DNA of 64,000 bases, taken from positions 372,001 to 436,000 of the forward strand of contig NZ_JAATEJ010000001.1 in the NCBI RefSeq assembly GCF_012034175.1, read 5' to 3'. This DNA is from Actinacidiphila epipremni (GTDB lineage Bacteria > Actinomycetota > Actinomycetes > Streptomycetales > Streptomycetaceae). The notes beneath the pieces are model-generated. The model was not told the DNA's origin. It made no database searches and saw nothing but the letters and a program-made list of their open reading frames with translations. Positions 45,060 to 54,820 of the stretch are shown in pieces. Position 1 is the first letter of the stretch. Every line of letters starts with the position of its first letter. Made by a program: the position numbers and the translations under genes.

Positions 45060-46076
45060 ATGCTGAGCGAACGCAGACTCGAGGTCCTGCGCGCCATCGT
45101 CCAGGACTACGTCGGCACCGAGGAGCCGGTCGGTTCCAAGGCGCTCACCGAGCGCCACCACCTGGGCGTCTCCCCGGCCACCGTACGCAACGACATGGCG
45201 GTGCTGGAGGACGAGGGCTACATCGCCCAGCCGCACACCAGCGCCGGCCGTATCCCCACCGACAAGGGGTATCGGCTGTTCGTCGACAAGATGGCCGGCG
45301 TCAAGCCGCTGTCGGCCGCCGAGCGGCGGGCGATCCAGAACTTCCTCGAAGGCGCCGTCGACCTCGACGACGTCGTGGCCAGGACCGTACGGCTGCTGGC
45401 GCAGCTCACCCGGCAGGTCGCCGTCGTGCAGTACCCGTCGCTGACCCGCTCCTCGGTGCGGCACGTCGAACTGCTCTCGCTCGCGCCCGCCCGGCTGATG
45501 CTGGTGCTCATCACCGACACCGGCCGCGTCGAGCAGCGGCTCATCGACTGCCCGGCGCCCGTCACCGAGACGGTGCTCGCCGACCTGCGCGCCCGGCTCA
45601 ACGCCCGGGTCGTCGGCCGGCGCTTCGCCGACGTGCCGCCGCTGGTCCAGGACCTGCCGGAGAGCTTCGAGGCCGACGACCGCCCCGCGGTCGCCGCGGT
45701 GCTCTCCACCCTGCTGGAAACCCTCGTCGAACGCCCCGAGGAGCGCATCATGCTGGGCGGCGCGGCGAACCTCACCCGGTTCAACCACGACTTCCCGCTC
45801 ACGATCAGACCCGTGCTGGAAGCGCTGGAGGAGCAGATGGTGCTCCTGAAGCTGCTCGGCGAGGCCACCGACTCCGCGATGACCGTGCGGATCGGGCATG
45901 AGAATTTTCACGAGGGCCTCAATTCCACCTCGGTGGTGGCCGTCGGTTACGGTTCCGGCGACGAGGCAGTCGCCAAACTCGGCGTGGTCGGACCGACCCG
46001 CATGGACTACCCCGGAACGATGGGAGCGGTACGCGCAGTGGCACGTTACGTCGGACAGATCCTGGCGGAGTCGTAA
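45060..46076 (+). CDS. hrcA: Heat-inducible transcription repressor HrcA
   Basis: A 338-residue repressor of class I heat-shock genes. The N-terminal winged helix ([36 protein letters not shown]) is followed by the dimerisation and GAF-like domains, ending in [29 protein letters not shown] precedes ATG 45060. It is autoregulated through the CIRCE element and abuts dnaJ with no gap. Confidence 0.97.
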   Translation: MLSERRLEVLRAIVQDYVGTEEPVGSKALTERHHLGVSPATVRNDMAVLEDEGYIAQPHTSAGRIPTDKGYRLFVDKMAGVKPLSAAERRAIQNFLEGAVDLDDVVARTVRLLAQLTRQVAVVQYPSLTRSSVRHVELLSLAPARLMLVLITDTGRVEQRLIDCPAPVTETVLADLRARLNARVVGRRFADVPPLVQDLPESFEADDRPAVAAVLSTLLETLVERPEERIMLGGAANLTRFNHDFPLTIRPVLEALEEQMVLLKLLGEATDSAMTVRIGHENFHEGLNSTSVVAVGYGSGDEAVAKLGVVGPTRMDYPGTMGAVRAVARYVGQILAES

Positions 46077-47210
46077 GTGGCCACGGACTACTACGCCGTG
46101 CTCGGCGTACGCCGCGACGCAGGGCCGGACGAGATCAAGAAGGCCTTCCGCCGGCTCGCCCGTGAGCTGCACCCTGACGTCAACCCCGACCCGAAGACGC
46201 AGGAGCGGTTCAAGGAGATCAACGCCGCGTACGAGGTGCTCTCCGACCCGCAGAAGAAGCAGGTCTACGACCTCGGGGGCGATCCGCTGTCCGCGGCCGG
46301 CGGTGGCGCGGGGGGCGGCTTCGGCGGCGGCTTCGGGAACTTCAGCGACATCATGGACGCCTTCTTCGGGCAGTCCTCGCAGCGCGGACCGCGCTCGCGC
46401 ACCCGGCGCGGGCAGGACGCGATGATCCGGCTGGAGATCGACCTGGAGGAGGCGGCGTTCGGCACGACCAAGGACATCCAGGTCGACACCGCGGTCACCT
46501 GCGGGACCTGCAACGGGGAGGGGGCCGCGCCCGGCACCTCCGCGCAGACCTGCGACATGTGCCGCGGGCGCGGTGAGGTCTCGCAGGTCACCCGGTCCTT
46601 CCTCGGCCAGGTCATGACGTCGCGGCCGTGCCCGCAGTGCCAGGGCTTCGGCACGGTCGTGCCCACGCCCTGCCCGGAGTGCGCCGGCGACGGCCGGGTC
46701 CGCTCGCGCCGCACGCTCACCGTCAAGATCCCGGCGGGCGTCGACAACGGCACGCGCATCCAGCTCGCCGGCGAGGGCGAGGTGGGCCCCGGCGGGGGCC
46801 CGGCCGGCGACCTCTACGTCGAGATCCGGGAGACCCCGCACCCGGTGTTCCAGCGCCGCGGCGACGACCTGCACTGCACGGTCACCATCCCGATGACCGC
46901 GGCGGCGCTCGGCACGAAGTGCCCGCTGGAGACGCTGGACGGCCTGGAGGAGATCGACATCCGCCCCGGCACGCAGTCGGGCCAGTCCATCCCCCTCCAC
47001 CAGCGCGGCATCACCCACCTGCGCGGCGGAGGCCGCGGCGACCTCGTCGTCCACGTCGAGGTCCTGACCCCCACGAAGCTCGACCCCGACCAGGAGGACC
47101 TCCTCCGCCGCCTCGCCAAAGCCCGCGGCGAAGAACGCCCTACGGGCCAGTTCGCCCCGGGCCAACAGGGCCTCTTCTCCCGCCTGAAGGACGCTTTTAA
47201 CGGCCGCTGA
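46077..47210 (+). CDS. dnaJ: Chaperone DnaJ (second actinobacterial paralogue)
   Basis: A 377-residue Hsp40. The J domain has HPD at residues 32-34, then a Gly/Phe-rich region, then four CxxCxGxG zinc motifs (CGTCNGEG, CDMCRGRG, CPQCQGFG, CPECAGDG) and the C-terminal substrate-binding domains. It is the hrcA-linked copy (DnaJ2 type), distinct from the dnaK-operon copy. GTG 46077 directly follows the hrcA stop, so the two are translated together. Confidence 0.96.
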   Translation: MATDYYAVLGVRRDAGPDEIKKAFRRLARELHPDVNPDPKTQERFKEINAAYEVLSDPQKKQVYDLGGDPLSAAGGGAGGGFGGGFGNFSDIMDAFFGQSSQRGPRSRTRRGQDAMIRLEIDLEEAAFGTTKDIQVDTAVTCGTCNGEGAAPGTSAQTCDMCRGRGEVSQVTRSFLGQVMTSRPCPQCQGFGTVVPTPCPECAGDGRVRSRRTLTVKIPAGVDNGTRIQLAGEGEVGPGGGPAGDLYVEIRETPHPVFQRRGDDLHCTVTIPMTAAALGTKCPLETLDGLEEIDIRPGTQSGQSIPLHQRGITHLRGGGRGDLVVHVEVLTPTKLDPDQEDLLRRLAKARGEERPTGQFAPGQQGLFSRLKDAFNGR

Positions 47211-47767
47211 GCGCGCCCACTCTCCCCGCCGGCACGTTGCGGCTGCGCCGCGGGGTGCTTTTTCGGGGGCGCGGGGCTGTGTTTGCTGTGCGGCTGGCGC
47301 CGCGTGGGCGCGACCGGCGGGGGTCTGCGTCTGCGCCGGACGCCGGCAAACCAGGGGCGCGGGGAACTGCGCTCCCCCAGAGCTTCGCCTGGGAGGTACC
47401 CCCAGCCATATGCGGCCCGCAGGTCGTCACCGACCCAAAGGGGCTGTTCGGTTCGGTCCGGACCACCGGCCGGTGGGTGGCTGAGCGCGCAGTTCCTCGC
47501 GCCCCTGGTGGTTGGCGTCCGGCGCTGGGTGAGCCCAGCCCGGCGGGGGCTGCGGCTTGCGCCGCGGGGCAGCACACCAGGGGCGCGGGGAACTGCGCGA
47601 CCAGCCAGGAACCGGCGTGCACGTCGCCACCGTCCCAAAGGGGCTGTTCGGTTCGGTCCGGACCACCGGCCGGTGGCCGGTTGCGCGCGCAGTTCCTCGC
47701 GCCCCTGGGGGGTGCCGTCCGGCGGGAGCCGTAACCCCGGGGTTCGGGGGCGCATAGGGTAGGCGTT
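47211..47767. repeat. Intergenic palindromic repeat block after dnaJ
   Basis: No gene is present in these 557 bases. Two copies of the palindrome-ended element lie here: 47353-47506 and 47579-47706. The second is 128 bases and is the reverse complement of the element at 999-1126, with about seven mismatches by eye. Before them lie hairpin sequences (GCGGCTGCGCCGCGGGGTGC with a T-run) that also match the first block. Confidence 0.88.
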
Positions 47768-48829
47768 ATGTCAGGCGCGAGTTTGCCGAGCTATTCGGCG
47801 TATCCGGTCGTGCAGGCGCCCATGGCGGGCGGCGGGTCCAATCCGCGGTTGGTGACGGCCGTGGGGGCGGCGGGGGGCTTCGGGTTCCTGGCGGCGGGGT
47901 ACAAGACGCCGGAGGCGATGTACGAGGAGATCCGGCAGACCAGGGACCAGAGCAACAAGCCCTTCGGGGTGAACCTGTTCATGCCGCAGCCGCAGGCCAC
48001 GGACCCCTCCGCCGTGGCGGTGTACGCCGAGCAGCTCGCCGGCGAAGCCGCCTGGTACGGGACCGCCCTCGGCGACCCGGACGCCGGCACGGACGACGCG
48101 TACGAAGCGAAGGTCGCGATCCTCCTGGAGGACCCCGTCCCGATGGTGAGCTTCACCTTCGGCGTCCCCACCCCCAAGGTCCTGGAGGCCTTCCGCAAGG
48201 CGGGCACGTACACCGTCGTGACGGCCACCACCGCCGCCGAGGCCCTGGCCGCCGAGTGGGCCGGCGCGGACGCCGTGTGCGTGCAGGGCATGGAGGCCGG
48301 CGGCCACCAGGGCACGCACCGCGACGACCCGCTCCTGGACGGCGCCGGCAGCGGCCTGCTCGCCCTGCTCCCGCAGGTCCGCGAGGCCGTGCGCCTGCCC
48401 CTGATCGCCGCCGGCGGGCTGATGCGCGGCGGCCAGGTCGCCGCCGTCCTCGCGGCGGGCGCCAGCGCCGCCCAGCTCGGCACCGCCTTCCTGCCGTGCC
48501 CGGAGTCCGCCGCGCACCCCCTGCACAAGCAGGCCCTGACCGACCCGGTCTACACCCGCACCGAGTTGACAAGAGCGTTCTCCGGCCGCCCCGCCCGTAC
48601 CCTGGTCAACCGCTTCGTCCGCGAGCACGGCCGCTACGCCCCGCCCGGCTACCCGCAGATCCACCACCTGACCGCCCCCCTGCGCAAGGCCGCGGCCGAC
48701 GGCGGCGACCCGCAGGCGATGTCGCTGTGGGCCGGGCAGGGGCACCGGCTGGCCCGCGAGGCGTCCGCCGGGCGCCTGGTGGAGCTGCTGGTCGAGGAGA
48801 TGCAGGCGGCCCGGGAGGCGGTGGCGTGA
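47768..48829 (+). CDS. Nitronate monooxygenase / 2-nitropropane dioxygenase-like
   Basis: A 353-residue FMN-dependent TIM-barrel enzyme. Family features are VVQAPMAGGGSNPRLV, GVNLFMPQP, MVSFTFGVP, CVQGMEAGGHQGTHRDD (with the catalytic His region GGHxG), LIAAGGLMRGGQVAAVLAAGASAAQLGTAFL and SGRPARTLVNRF. It detoxifies nitronates such as propionate 3-nitronate. ATG 47768. It overlaps rsmE by 4 bases. Confidence 0.94.
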   Translation: MSGASLPSYSAYPVVQAPMAGGGSNPRLVTAVGAAGGFGFLAAGYKTPEAMYEEIRQTRDQSNKPFGVNLFMPQPQATDPSAVAVYAEQLAGEAAWYGTALGDPDAGTDDAYEAKVAILLEDPVPMVSFTFGVPTPKVLEAFRKAGTYTVVTATTAAEALAAEWAGADAVCVQGMEAGGHQGTHRDDPLLDGAGSGLLALLPQVREAVRLPLIAAGGLMRGGQVAAVLAAGASAAQLGTAFLPCPESAAHPLHKQALTDPVYTRTELTRAFSGRPARTLVNRFVREHGRYAPPGYPQIHHLTAPLRKAAADGGDPQAMSLWAGQGHRLAREASAGRLVELLVEEMQAAREAVA

Positions 48830-49569
48830 CCGCCCCGGTCTTCCTGGTCAAGCCCCAAGCCCTCGACGGCGAGCCGAAGCAGCTCACCCTCGACGGCCCC
48901 GAGGGCCGGCACGCGGTGTCGGTCCGCCGGCTGCAACCCGGCGAGGAGGTCGTCCTCACCGACGGCGCCGGCCGCGGCGCGTACGGCGTCGTCACCGCGG
49001 CCCGCGGCAAGGACGAGCTGGACGTCGAGGTGCGCGAGCTGCGCGCCGAGCCGGAGCCGGCCCCGCGGATCACCGTCGTGCAGGCCCTGCCGAAGGGCGA
49101 CCGCGGCGAGCTGGCCGTCGAGACGATGACGGAGGCCGGCGTGGACGCGGTCGTCCCGTGGGCGGCGAGCCGCTGCGTGACGCAGTGGCGTGCCGAGCGC
49201 GGCGCGAAGTCGCTGGCCAAGTGGCGGGCGACGGCCCGCGAGGCCGCCAAGCAGGCCCGCCGGCTGCGCTTCCCCGACGTCGCCGGGCAGCTGACGACCC
49301 GCCAGGTCGCCGAGCTCCTCGCCGCCGCCGACTTCGCGGGCGTCCTGCACGAGGAGAGCGCCGCCCCGCTCGCGACCGCCCCGCTCCCCGCCGCCGGCTC
49401 CGTCGTCCTGGTGGTCGGCCCCGAAGGCGGCGTCGCCCCCGACGAGTTGGCCGCCTTCGCCGCGGCCGGCGCACCCGCGTACCGGCTCGGCCCCACCGTC
49501 CTGCGCACCTCCACCGCGGGCGTCGCCGCGGCCTCCCTGCTGCTGGCCCGCACCGGCCGCTGGTCCTGA
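48826..49569 (+). CDS. rsmE: 16S rRNA m3U1498 methyltransferase
   Basis: A 247-residue SPOUT-fold methyltransferase that modifies U1498 of 16S rRNA. LDGPEGRHAVSVRRLQPGEEV (PUA-like domain), ALPKGDRGELAVETMTEAGVDAVVPW, KWRATAREAAKQARR and the knot motifs VVGPEGGVAPDEL and LGPTVLRTSTAG are all present. GTG 48826 overlaps the previous stop as GTGA. Confidence 0.96.
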   Translation: MTAPVFLVKPQALDGEPKQLTLDGPEGRHAVSVRRLQPGEEVVLTDGAGRGAYGVVTAARGKDELDVEVRELRAEPEPAPRITVVQALPKGDRGELAVETMTEAGVDAVVPWAASRCVTQWRAERGAKSLAKWRATAREAAKQARRLRFPDVAGQLTTRQVAELLAAADFAGVLHEESAAPLATAPLPAAGSVVLVVGPEGGVAPDELAAFAAAGAPAYRLGPTVLRTSTAGVAAASLLLARTGRWS

Positions 49570-49590
49570 ACGACCCGCGCCGGAAGACGC

Positions 49591-49623
49591 CCCTTACCTC
49601 ACCCCTACGGGTCCCCGTAAGGG
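49591..49623. terminator. Hairpin after rsmE
   Basis: CCCTTAC (49592-49597 region) pairs with GTAAGGG (49617-49623), and inner ACCC pairs with GGGT. It has no T-run. Position suggests a terminator for the rsmE transcript. Confidence 0.45.
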
Positions 49624-49680
49624 TGCGAATCGGTCGTGTGGGGGATGGACCGGACGCACCGTGGGCAGGACCGTGGGTGT

Positions 49681-50064
49681 ATGCAAAAGGCCAGGAAAAT
49701 GTGGGTGGTTGCGGCACTGGCGGCCGGCGCCGCGGTGTCCGTCGCGGCGTGCGACCCGGACGACGGGCTCGGCAGCAGCGCGGTGTCGGTGACGACGGAC
49801 CAGCTGGCCACGCACGCCCTCAAGCACGACGGCGTGCAGGTCCAGTGGCTCTCGTGCAGCGCGCAGACGAAGAGGACCAGCGCGTCCGTGGACTGCGTCG
49901 GCCGTACCGACGAGCAGCAGAAGATCTCCGTCAAGGGCGAGGTGACCAAGCAGATGGACGACCTGTGCGTGCGCGGCCGGCTCACGGCCACCGTCGGCTC
50001 CCGGCAGGTCTTCGCCGTCCAGGGCCTCGGGAACTGCGAGAACCGGACTGCTGCGCGGAGTTGA
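49681..50064 (+). CDS. Small putative lipoprotein
   Basis: A 127-residue exported protein. The signal peptide (MQKARKMWVVAALAAGAAVSVAAC) ends in a lipobox-like VAAC, so Cys 24 is probably lipidated. The mature part has two more cysteines (CSAQ, CVGR) in a compact beta-rich domain. I recall similar small lipoproteins in Streptomyces; function unknown. ATG 49681 starts the signal peptide; a longer frame from 49636 would disrupt it. Confidence 0.8.
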   Translation: MQKARKMWVVAALAAGAAVSVAACDPDDGLGSSAVSVTTDQLATHALKHDGVQVQWLSCSAQTKRTSASVDCVGRTDEQQKISVKGEVTKQMDDLCVRGRLTATVGSRQVFAVQGLGNCENRTAARS

Positions 50065-50083
50065 TCGAAGTTAGGGTGTCCTG

Positions 50084-53000
50084 GTGACGCACCCGACACA
50101 GCAGCAGCCCGCGGCGGACCCCCGGCGGGAGCAGGCGCAGCCCTCGTACCTGCGGCACCCCCATCCGTACGGGGACGTGATCGCCTTCACCGCCGAGGAC
50201 GACGTGTGGGTCGCCCCGCTGGACGGCGGCCGGGCCTGGCGGGTCAGCGCCGACAACATGCCGGTCGGGCGGCCCCGGATCGCCCCGGACGGCGCGAGCG
50301 TGGCGTGGACGTCCACCCGGGACGGCGCCCCCGAGGTGCATGTCGCCCCGCTGGCGGGCGGCCCGTCGCGCCGGCTCACGTACTGGGGCGACGCGCGTAC
50401 CGCCGTGCGCACCTGGACGCCGCAGGGCGTGCCGGTCGCGACCTCCGGGCACGGCCAGGCGTCCGCCCGCCGCACCTGGGCGCGTACCGTCCCGCTGGAC
50501 GGCGGCCCGGGCGAGCTGCTGCCGTACGGCCCGGCCGGCGACCTGGCGTACGGTCCCGGCGGCGCGGTGCTGCTGCTGTCGGTGACGATGGGCCGCGAGG
50601 CCGCGTACTGGAAGCGCTACCGCGGCGGCACGACCGGCAAGCTGTGGCTGGACGCGGACGGCAGCGGCGAGTTCACCCGGCTGCACGCGGACCTGGCCGG
50701 CAACATCGAGTGCCCGCTGTGGGTGGGCGGCCGGATCGCGTTCCTGTCCGACCACGAGGGCGTCGGCGCCCTCTACTCCAGCCTCCCGGACGGCACCGAC
50801 CTGCGCCGGCACAGCGCCCCCGAGGGCTTCTACGCCCGCCAGGCCGGTACGGACGGCACCCGCGTCGCCTGGACGTCCGGCGGCCGGCTGCACCTCCTGG
50901 ACGACCTGGACGGCGCCGAGCCGCGCCCCCTCGACATCGCCCTCGGCGGCCAGCGCGCCGACCTCCAGCCGCACCCCGTGCGGGCCGCCCACCACCTCGG
51001 CGACGCCCGCCCCGACCACACCGGCCGCGGCAGCGCGGTCGAGGTGCGCGGCACCACGCACTGGATCACCCACCGCGGCGGCCCCGCCCGCACGCTCGCC
51101 GCCGAGCCGGGGGTGCGCACCCGGCTGCCGCGGGTCTTCGCGCCCGGCGGCGCGGACGGCGAGCAGCACGTGGTGTGGGTCACCGACGCGGACGGCGAGG
51201 ACGCCCTGGAGCTCGCCCCGGCCCTCGGCCTGGCGCCCGGCGCCGCCCCGCGGCGGCTCGCGGCCGGCCGGCTGGGCCGGGTGCTGGAGATGGAGGTCTC
51301 CCCGGACGGCCACCGGGTCGCCGTCGCCTCGCACGACGGGCGGGTGCTGCTGGTCGAGACGCAGACCGGCGAGGTCCGCGAGGTCGCCGTGAGCGACGCC
51401 GGCGACGCCACCGGGCTCACCTTCTCGCCGGACTCCGCGTGGCTGGCCTGGTCCGCGCCCGGGCCCGGCGACCTGCGGCAGCTCAAGCTCGCCGCGACCG
51501 CGGACCTCACCGTCGTGGACGCGACGCCCTTGCGCTTCAACGACTACGCGCCCGCCTTCACCGCCGACGGCCGCCATCTGGCGTTCCTGTCCGAGCGGGC
51601 CTTCGACCCGGTCTACGACGCCCACGTCTTCGACCTGGCCTTCACCAACGCCTGCCGCCCGTACCTGATCACGCTCGCCGCGACGACCCCCTCGCCGTTC
51701 GGCCCGCAGCGGCACGGCCGCCCGTACGAGGACGACGCCGAGCACGAGGGCGGCGCCGAGGACGACAAGACCCGCGACAAGAGCGGGGACGGCGACGGCA
51801 AGAGCGAGGGCCCGCGGGTGCCGGCGACCGCCGTGGACACCGTGGGGCTGGCCGACCGCATCGTGCCCTTCCCCGTCGAGGCCGGCCGCTACTCGGACCT
51901 GCGGGCCGCCAAGGGCGGGGTGCTGTGGCTGCGCCACCCGCTGGTCGGCGCCCTCGGCTCCGCGCTCGCCACACCCGAGGCGCAGCCGCCGGGCACGACG
52001 CTGGAGCGCTACGACCTGGTGCAGCTGCGGCTGGAGGAACTCGCCGACGAGGCCGACGACTTCGCCGTCAGCGGCGACGGCGCGAAGGTGCTGCTGCGGG
52101 TGGACGGGCGGCTGCGGGTCGTGCCGGCCGACAGCAAGGCCGACTCCGACGACGACTCCGGCAGCGCCGTCACCGTGGACCTGTCCCGTGTCCGCGTCAC
52201 CGTGCGGCCCGCCGACGAGTGGCGGCAGATGTTCGCCGAGACCCACCGGCTGGCCCGCGACAACTTCTGGCGCGCCGACATGGGCGGCCTGGACTGGGAC
52301 GGCGTCGCGGAGCGCTACCGCCCGCTGCTGGACCGGGTCGCGACCCACGACGACCTCGTGGACCTGCTGTGGGAGCTGCACGGCGAGCTCGGCACCTCGC
52401 ACGCCTACGTCTCGCCGCCCGGCGGCTACCGCGACCCGCTGCACCGCCAGGGCCTGCTCGGCGCGGACCTGTCCCGTACCGAAGACGGCCGCTGGCGGGT
52501 GGAGCGGGTGCTGCCCGGCGAGTCCTCCGACCCGCACGCCCGCTCCCCGCTGTCCGCGCCGGGCGTGGCGGTACGCGCCGGCGACGTGCTGCTCGCGGTG
52601 GACGGCCGCCCGGTGGACCCGGTGGCCGGACCGGGCCCGCTGCTGGTCGGCACCGCGGGCCTGCCCGTGGAGCTGACGGTGACCGCCGGGTCGGGCGGTC
52701 CGGTACGGCATGTGGTGGCCGTCCCGATCGACGACGAGGAGCCGCTGCGCTACCACGACTGGGTCGCCGGCCGGCGCGCGCACGTCCACCGGGCGTCGGG
52801 CGGGCGGCTGGGCTATCTGCACGTGCCGGACATGGTCGGCAGCGGCTGGGCCCAGCTGCACCGGGACCTGCGCGTCGAGGTCGCCCGCGAGGGCCTGGTG
52901 GTGGACCTGCGGGAGAACCGCGGCGGCCACACGTCGCAGCTGGTCGTGGAGAAGCTGGCCCGGCGGATCGTCGGCTGGGACCTGCCGCGCGGCCGGCACC

Positions 53001-53395
53001 CCGTCAGCTACCCGCAGGACGCCCCGCGCGGCCCGGTGGTGGCCGTCGCCAACGAGTTCTCCGGCTCCGACGGCGACGTCGTCAACGCGGCGATCCGCGC
53101 GCTGGGCATCGGCCCGGTCGTCGGCGTCCGCACCTGGGGCGGCGTCATCGGCATCGACAACCGCTACCAGCTCGTCGACGGCACGGGCGTGACCCAGCCC
53201 AAATACGCCTTCTGGCTGGAGGGCCACGGCTGGGACGTCGAGAACCACGGCGTGGACCCGGACATCGAGGTCGTCCACACCCCGCAGCACTGGGCGGCGG
53301 GCGAGGACCCCCAACTCGACACGGCGATCGCCCTGGCCCTGCGCGCCCTGGAATCCACCCCGGCCAAGACCCCGCCGCCCCTGCCCCCGCTGTAG
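50084..53395 (+). CDS. Tricorn-type S41 protease
   Basis: A 1103-residue cytosolic peptidase thought to work on peptides released by the proteasome. Two beta-propeller regions cover about residues 20-560, interrupted by an acidic DDAEHEGGAEDDKTRDK insert. The core domain, a PDZ domain (GVAVRAGDVLLAVDGRPVD) and the catalytic S41 domain follow. The catalytic His lies in ELHGELGTSHAY and the Ser in NEFSGSDGDVV, with NRGGHTSQLV before it. GTG 50084 is chosen. Intact length suggests activity. Confidence 0.95.
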   Translation: MTHPTQQQPAADPRREQAQPSYLRHPHPYGDVIAFTAEDDVWVAPLDGGRAWRVSADNMPVGRPRIAPDGASVAWTSTRDGAPEVHVAPLAGGPSRRLTYWGDARTAVRTWTPQGVPVATSGHGQASARRTWARTVPLDGGPGELLPYGPAGDLAYGPGGAVLLLSVTMGREAAYWKRYRGGTTGKLWLDADGSGEFTRLHADLAGNIECPLWVGGRIAFLSDHEGVGALYSSLPDGTDLRRHSAPEGFYARQAGTDGTRVAWTSGGRLHLLDDLDGAEPRPLDIALGGQRADLQPHPVRAAHHLGDARPDHTGRGSAVEVRGTTHWITHRGGPARTLAAEPGVRTRLPRVFAPGGADGEQHVVWVTDADGEDALELAPALGLAPGAAPRRLAAGRLGRVLEMEVSPDGHRVAVASHDGRVLLVETQTGEVREVAVSDAGDATGLTFSPDSAWLAWSAPGPGDLRQLKLAATADLTVVDATPLRFNDYAPAFTADGRHLAFLSERAFDPVYDAHVFDLAFTNACRPYLITLAATTPSPFGPQRHGRPYEDDAEHEGGAEDDKTRDKSGDGDGKSEGPRVPATAVDTVGLADRIVPFPVEAGRYSDLRAAKGGVLWLRHPLVGALGSALATPEAQPPGTTLERYDLVQLRLEELADEADDFAVSGDGAKVLLRVDGRLRVVPADSKADSDDDSGSAVTVDLSRVRVTVRPADEWRQMFAETHRLARDNFWRADMGGLDWDGVAERYRPLLDRVATHDDLVDLLWELHGELGTSHAYVSPPGGYRDPLHRQGLLGADLSRTEDGRWRVERVLPGESSDPHARSPLSAPGVAVRAGDVLLAVDGRPVDPVAGPGPLLVGTAGLPVELTVTAGSGGPVRHVVAVPIDDEEPLRYHDWVAGRRAHVHRASGGRLGYLHVPDMVGSGWAQLHRDLRVEVAREGLVVDLRENRGGHTSQLVVEKLARRIVGWDLPRGRHPVSYPQDAPRGPVVAVANEFSGSDGDVVNAAIRALGIGPVVGVRTWGGVIGIDNRYQLVDGTGVTQPKYAFWLEGHGWDVENHGVDPDIEVVHTPQHWAAGEDPQLDTAIALALRALESTPAKTPPPLPPL

Positions 53396-53498
53396 CCCGC
53401 CCGGCCGCTGCCCCGGCGCCGCGCCGCCCGGGGCCGGGAGCCGGGGGCCGGTACGATGCCGGAGCCCGTAGACACCCCTGGAGAAGGGAGCCCCGCGC

Positions 53499-53855
53499 AT
53501 GGCGGGAGAGCCGCAGGACGACTGCCTGTTCTGCAAGATCGTCGCCGGGGACATCCCCGCGACGATCGTCCGTGAGACGCCCACCACGCTCGCCTTCCGG
53601 GACATCAACCCGCAGGCGCCCACCCATGTCCTGGTCATCCCGCGGGTGCACTACCCGGACGCCGCCTCGCTCGCGGCCGGCGACCCGGACGCGGTCGCGG
53701 ACGTGCTGCGGGAGGCCGGCGAGGTCGCCGCGCAGGAGAAGGTGGACGGCACCGGCTACCGCGTCGTCTTCAACACCGGCCCCGGCGCCGGGCAGACCGT
53801 CTTCCACGCGCACGCGCATGTGCTCGGCGGGCGCGACCTCCAGCGCCTGGTCTGA
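53499..53855 (+). CDS. HIT family protein (nucleotide-binding hydrolase)
   Basis: A 118-residue histidine-triad protein. The motif is HAHAHVLGG, with [13 protein letters not shown] and [15 protein letters not shown] at the N-terminus. The family hydrolyses AMP-amides such as adenosine phosphoramidates. ATG 53499 follows GAAGGGAG. It is close to RNase Z, and they are probably cotranscribed. Confidence 0.96.
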   Translation: MAGEPQDDCLFCKIVAGDIPATIVRETPTTLAFRDINPQAPTHVLVIPRVHYPDAASLAAGDPDAVADVLREAGEVAAQEKVDGTGYRVVFNTGPGAGQTVFHAHAHVLGGRDLQRLV

Positions 53856-53878
53856 GCCGGGGCGCCGGAAAGCCGCCC

Positions 53879-54784
53879 GTGTCCGCCCGCGAGCTCGTCG
53901 TCCTCGGCACCGCCAGCCAGGTGCCGACCCGGCAGCGCAACCACAACGGCTACGTGCTGCGCTGGGACGGCGAGGGCATCCTGTTCGACCCCGGCGAGGG
54001 CAGCCAGCGGCAGATGCTGCACGCCGGGGTCGCCGCGCACGACCTGACCCGGATCTGCGTCACCCACTTCCACGGCGACCACAGCCTGGGCCTGGCCGGC
54101 GTCATCCAGCGGATCAACCTCGACCGGGTGCCGCACGAGATCACCGCCCACTACCCGGCGAGCGGGCAGCCGTACTTCGAGCGGCTGCGCCACGCCACCT
54201 CCTACCGCGAGACGGCGCGGCTGCGCGAGGAGCCCGTCCGCGGCGACGGCGTCATCGCCGCGACCCCCGCCTTCACGCTGGAGGCCCGCCGCCTCTCGCA
54301 CCCGGTGGATTCCTACGGCTACCGCCTCGTCGAGCCCGACGGCCGCCGCATGCTGCGCGCCCGGCTCGCCGAACTCGGCGTCACCGGGCCGGACATCGGC
54401 CGCCTGCAACGCGAGGGCTCGCTGCGCGGGATCACCCTCGACGAGGTGAGCGCGCCGCGCCGCGGCCAGCGCTTCGCCTTCGTCATGGACACCCGCATGT
54501 GCCCGGCCGTCCCCGAACTCGCCGCCGGCTGCGACCTGCTGGTGATCGAGTCCACCTTCCAGGACCAGGACGCCGCGCTCGCCGAGGAGTACGGGCACCT
54601 CACCGCGGGCCAGGCCGCGGCCGTCGCGCGCGACGCGGGCGTACGCCACCTGGTGCTCACGCACTTCTCGCAGCGCTACCCCGAGCCGGACGGCTTCGCC
54701 GAGCAGGCCCGCGCGGCCGGCTTCACCGGCGAGCTGACCGTCGCCGCCGACCTCACCCGGGTACCGGTGCCGCGCCGCGCCTGA
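53879..54784 (+). CDS. rnz: Ribonuclease Z
   Basis: A 301-residue tRNA 3'-processing endonuclease of the MBL fold. The metal motif is [13 protein letters not shown], with the [11 protein letters not shown] and the C-terminal [12 protein letters not shown] motifs of RNase Z. It matures tRNAs that lack an encoded CCA, such as the two tRNA-Ala copies in this window. GTG 53879 has GGAAAG upstream. Confidence 0.95.
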   Translation: MSARELVVLGTASQVPTRQRNHNGYVLRWDGEGILFDPGEGSQRQMLHAGVAAHDLTRICVTHFHGDHSLGLAGVIQRINLDRVPHEITAHYPASGQPYFERLRHATSYRETARLREEPVRGDGVIAATPAFTLEARRLSHPVDSYGYRLVEPDGRRMLRARLAELGVTGPDIGRLQREGSLRGITLDEVSAPRRGQRFAFVMDTRMCPAVPELAAGCDLLVIESTFQDQDAALAEEYGHLTAGQAAAVARDAGVRHLVLTHFSQRYPEPDGFAEQARAAGFTGELTVAADLTRVPVPRRA

Positions 54785-54820
54785 GGCGGCGGCACGGCAC
54801 CAGCGGGCCCGGGGCCCGTA

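Noticed and set aside
49982-53638. 1218-codon minus-strand frame opposite the tricorn-type protease
   Set aside because: The plus strand encodes a full S41 protease with catalytic residues. The antisense frame has no motif and a composition typical of GC shadows.
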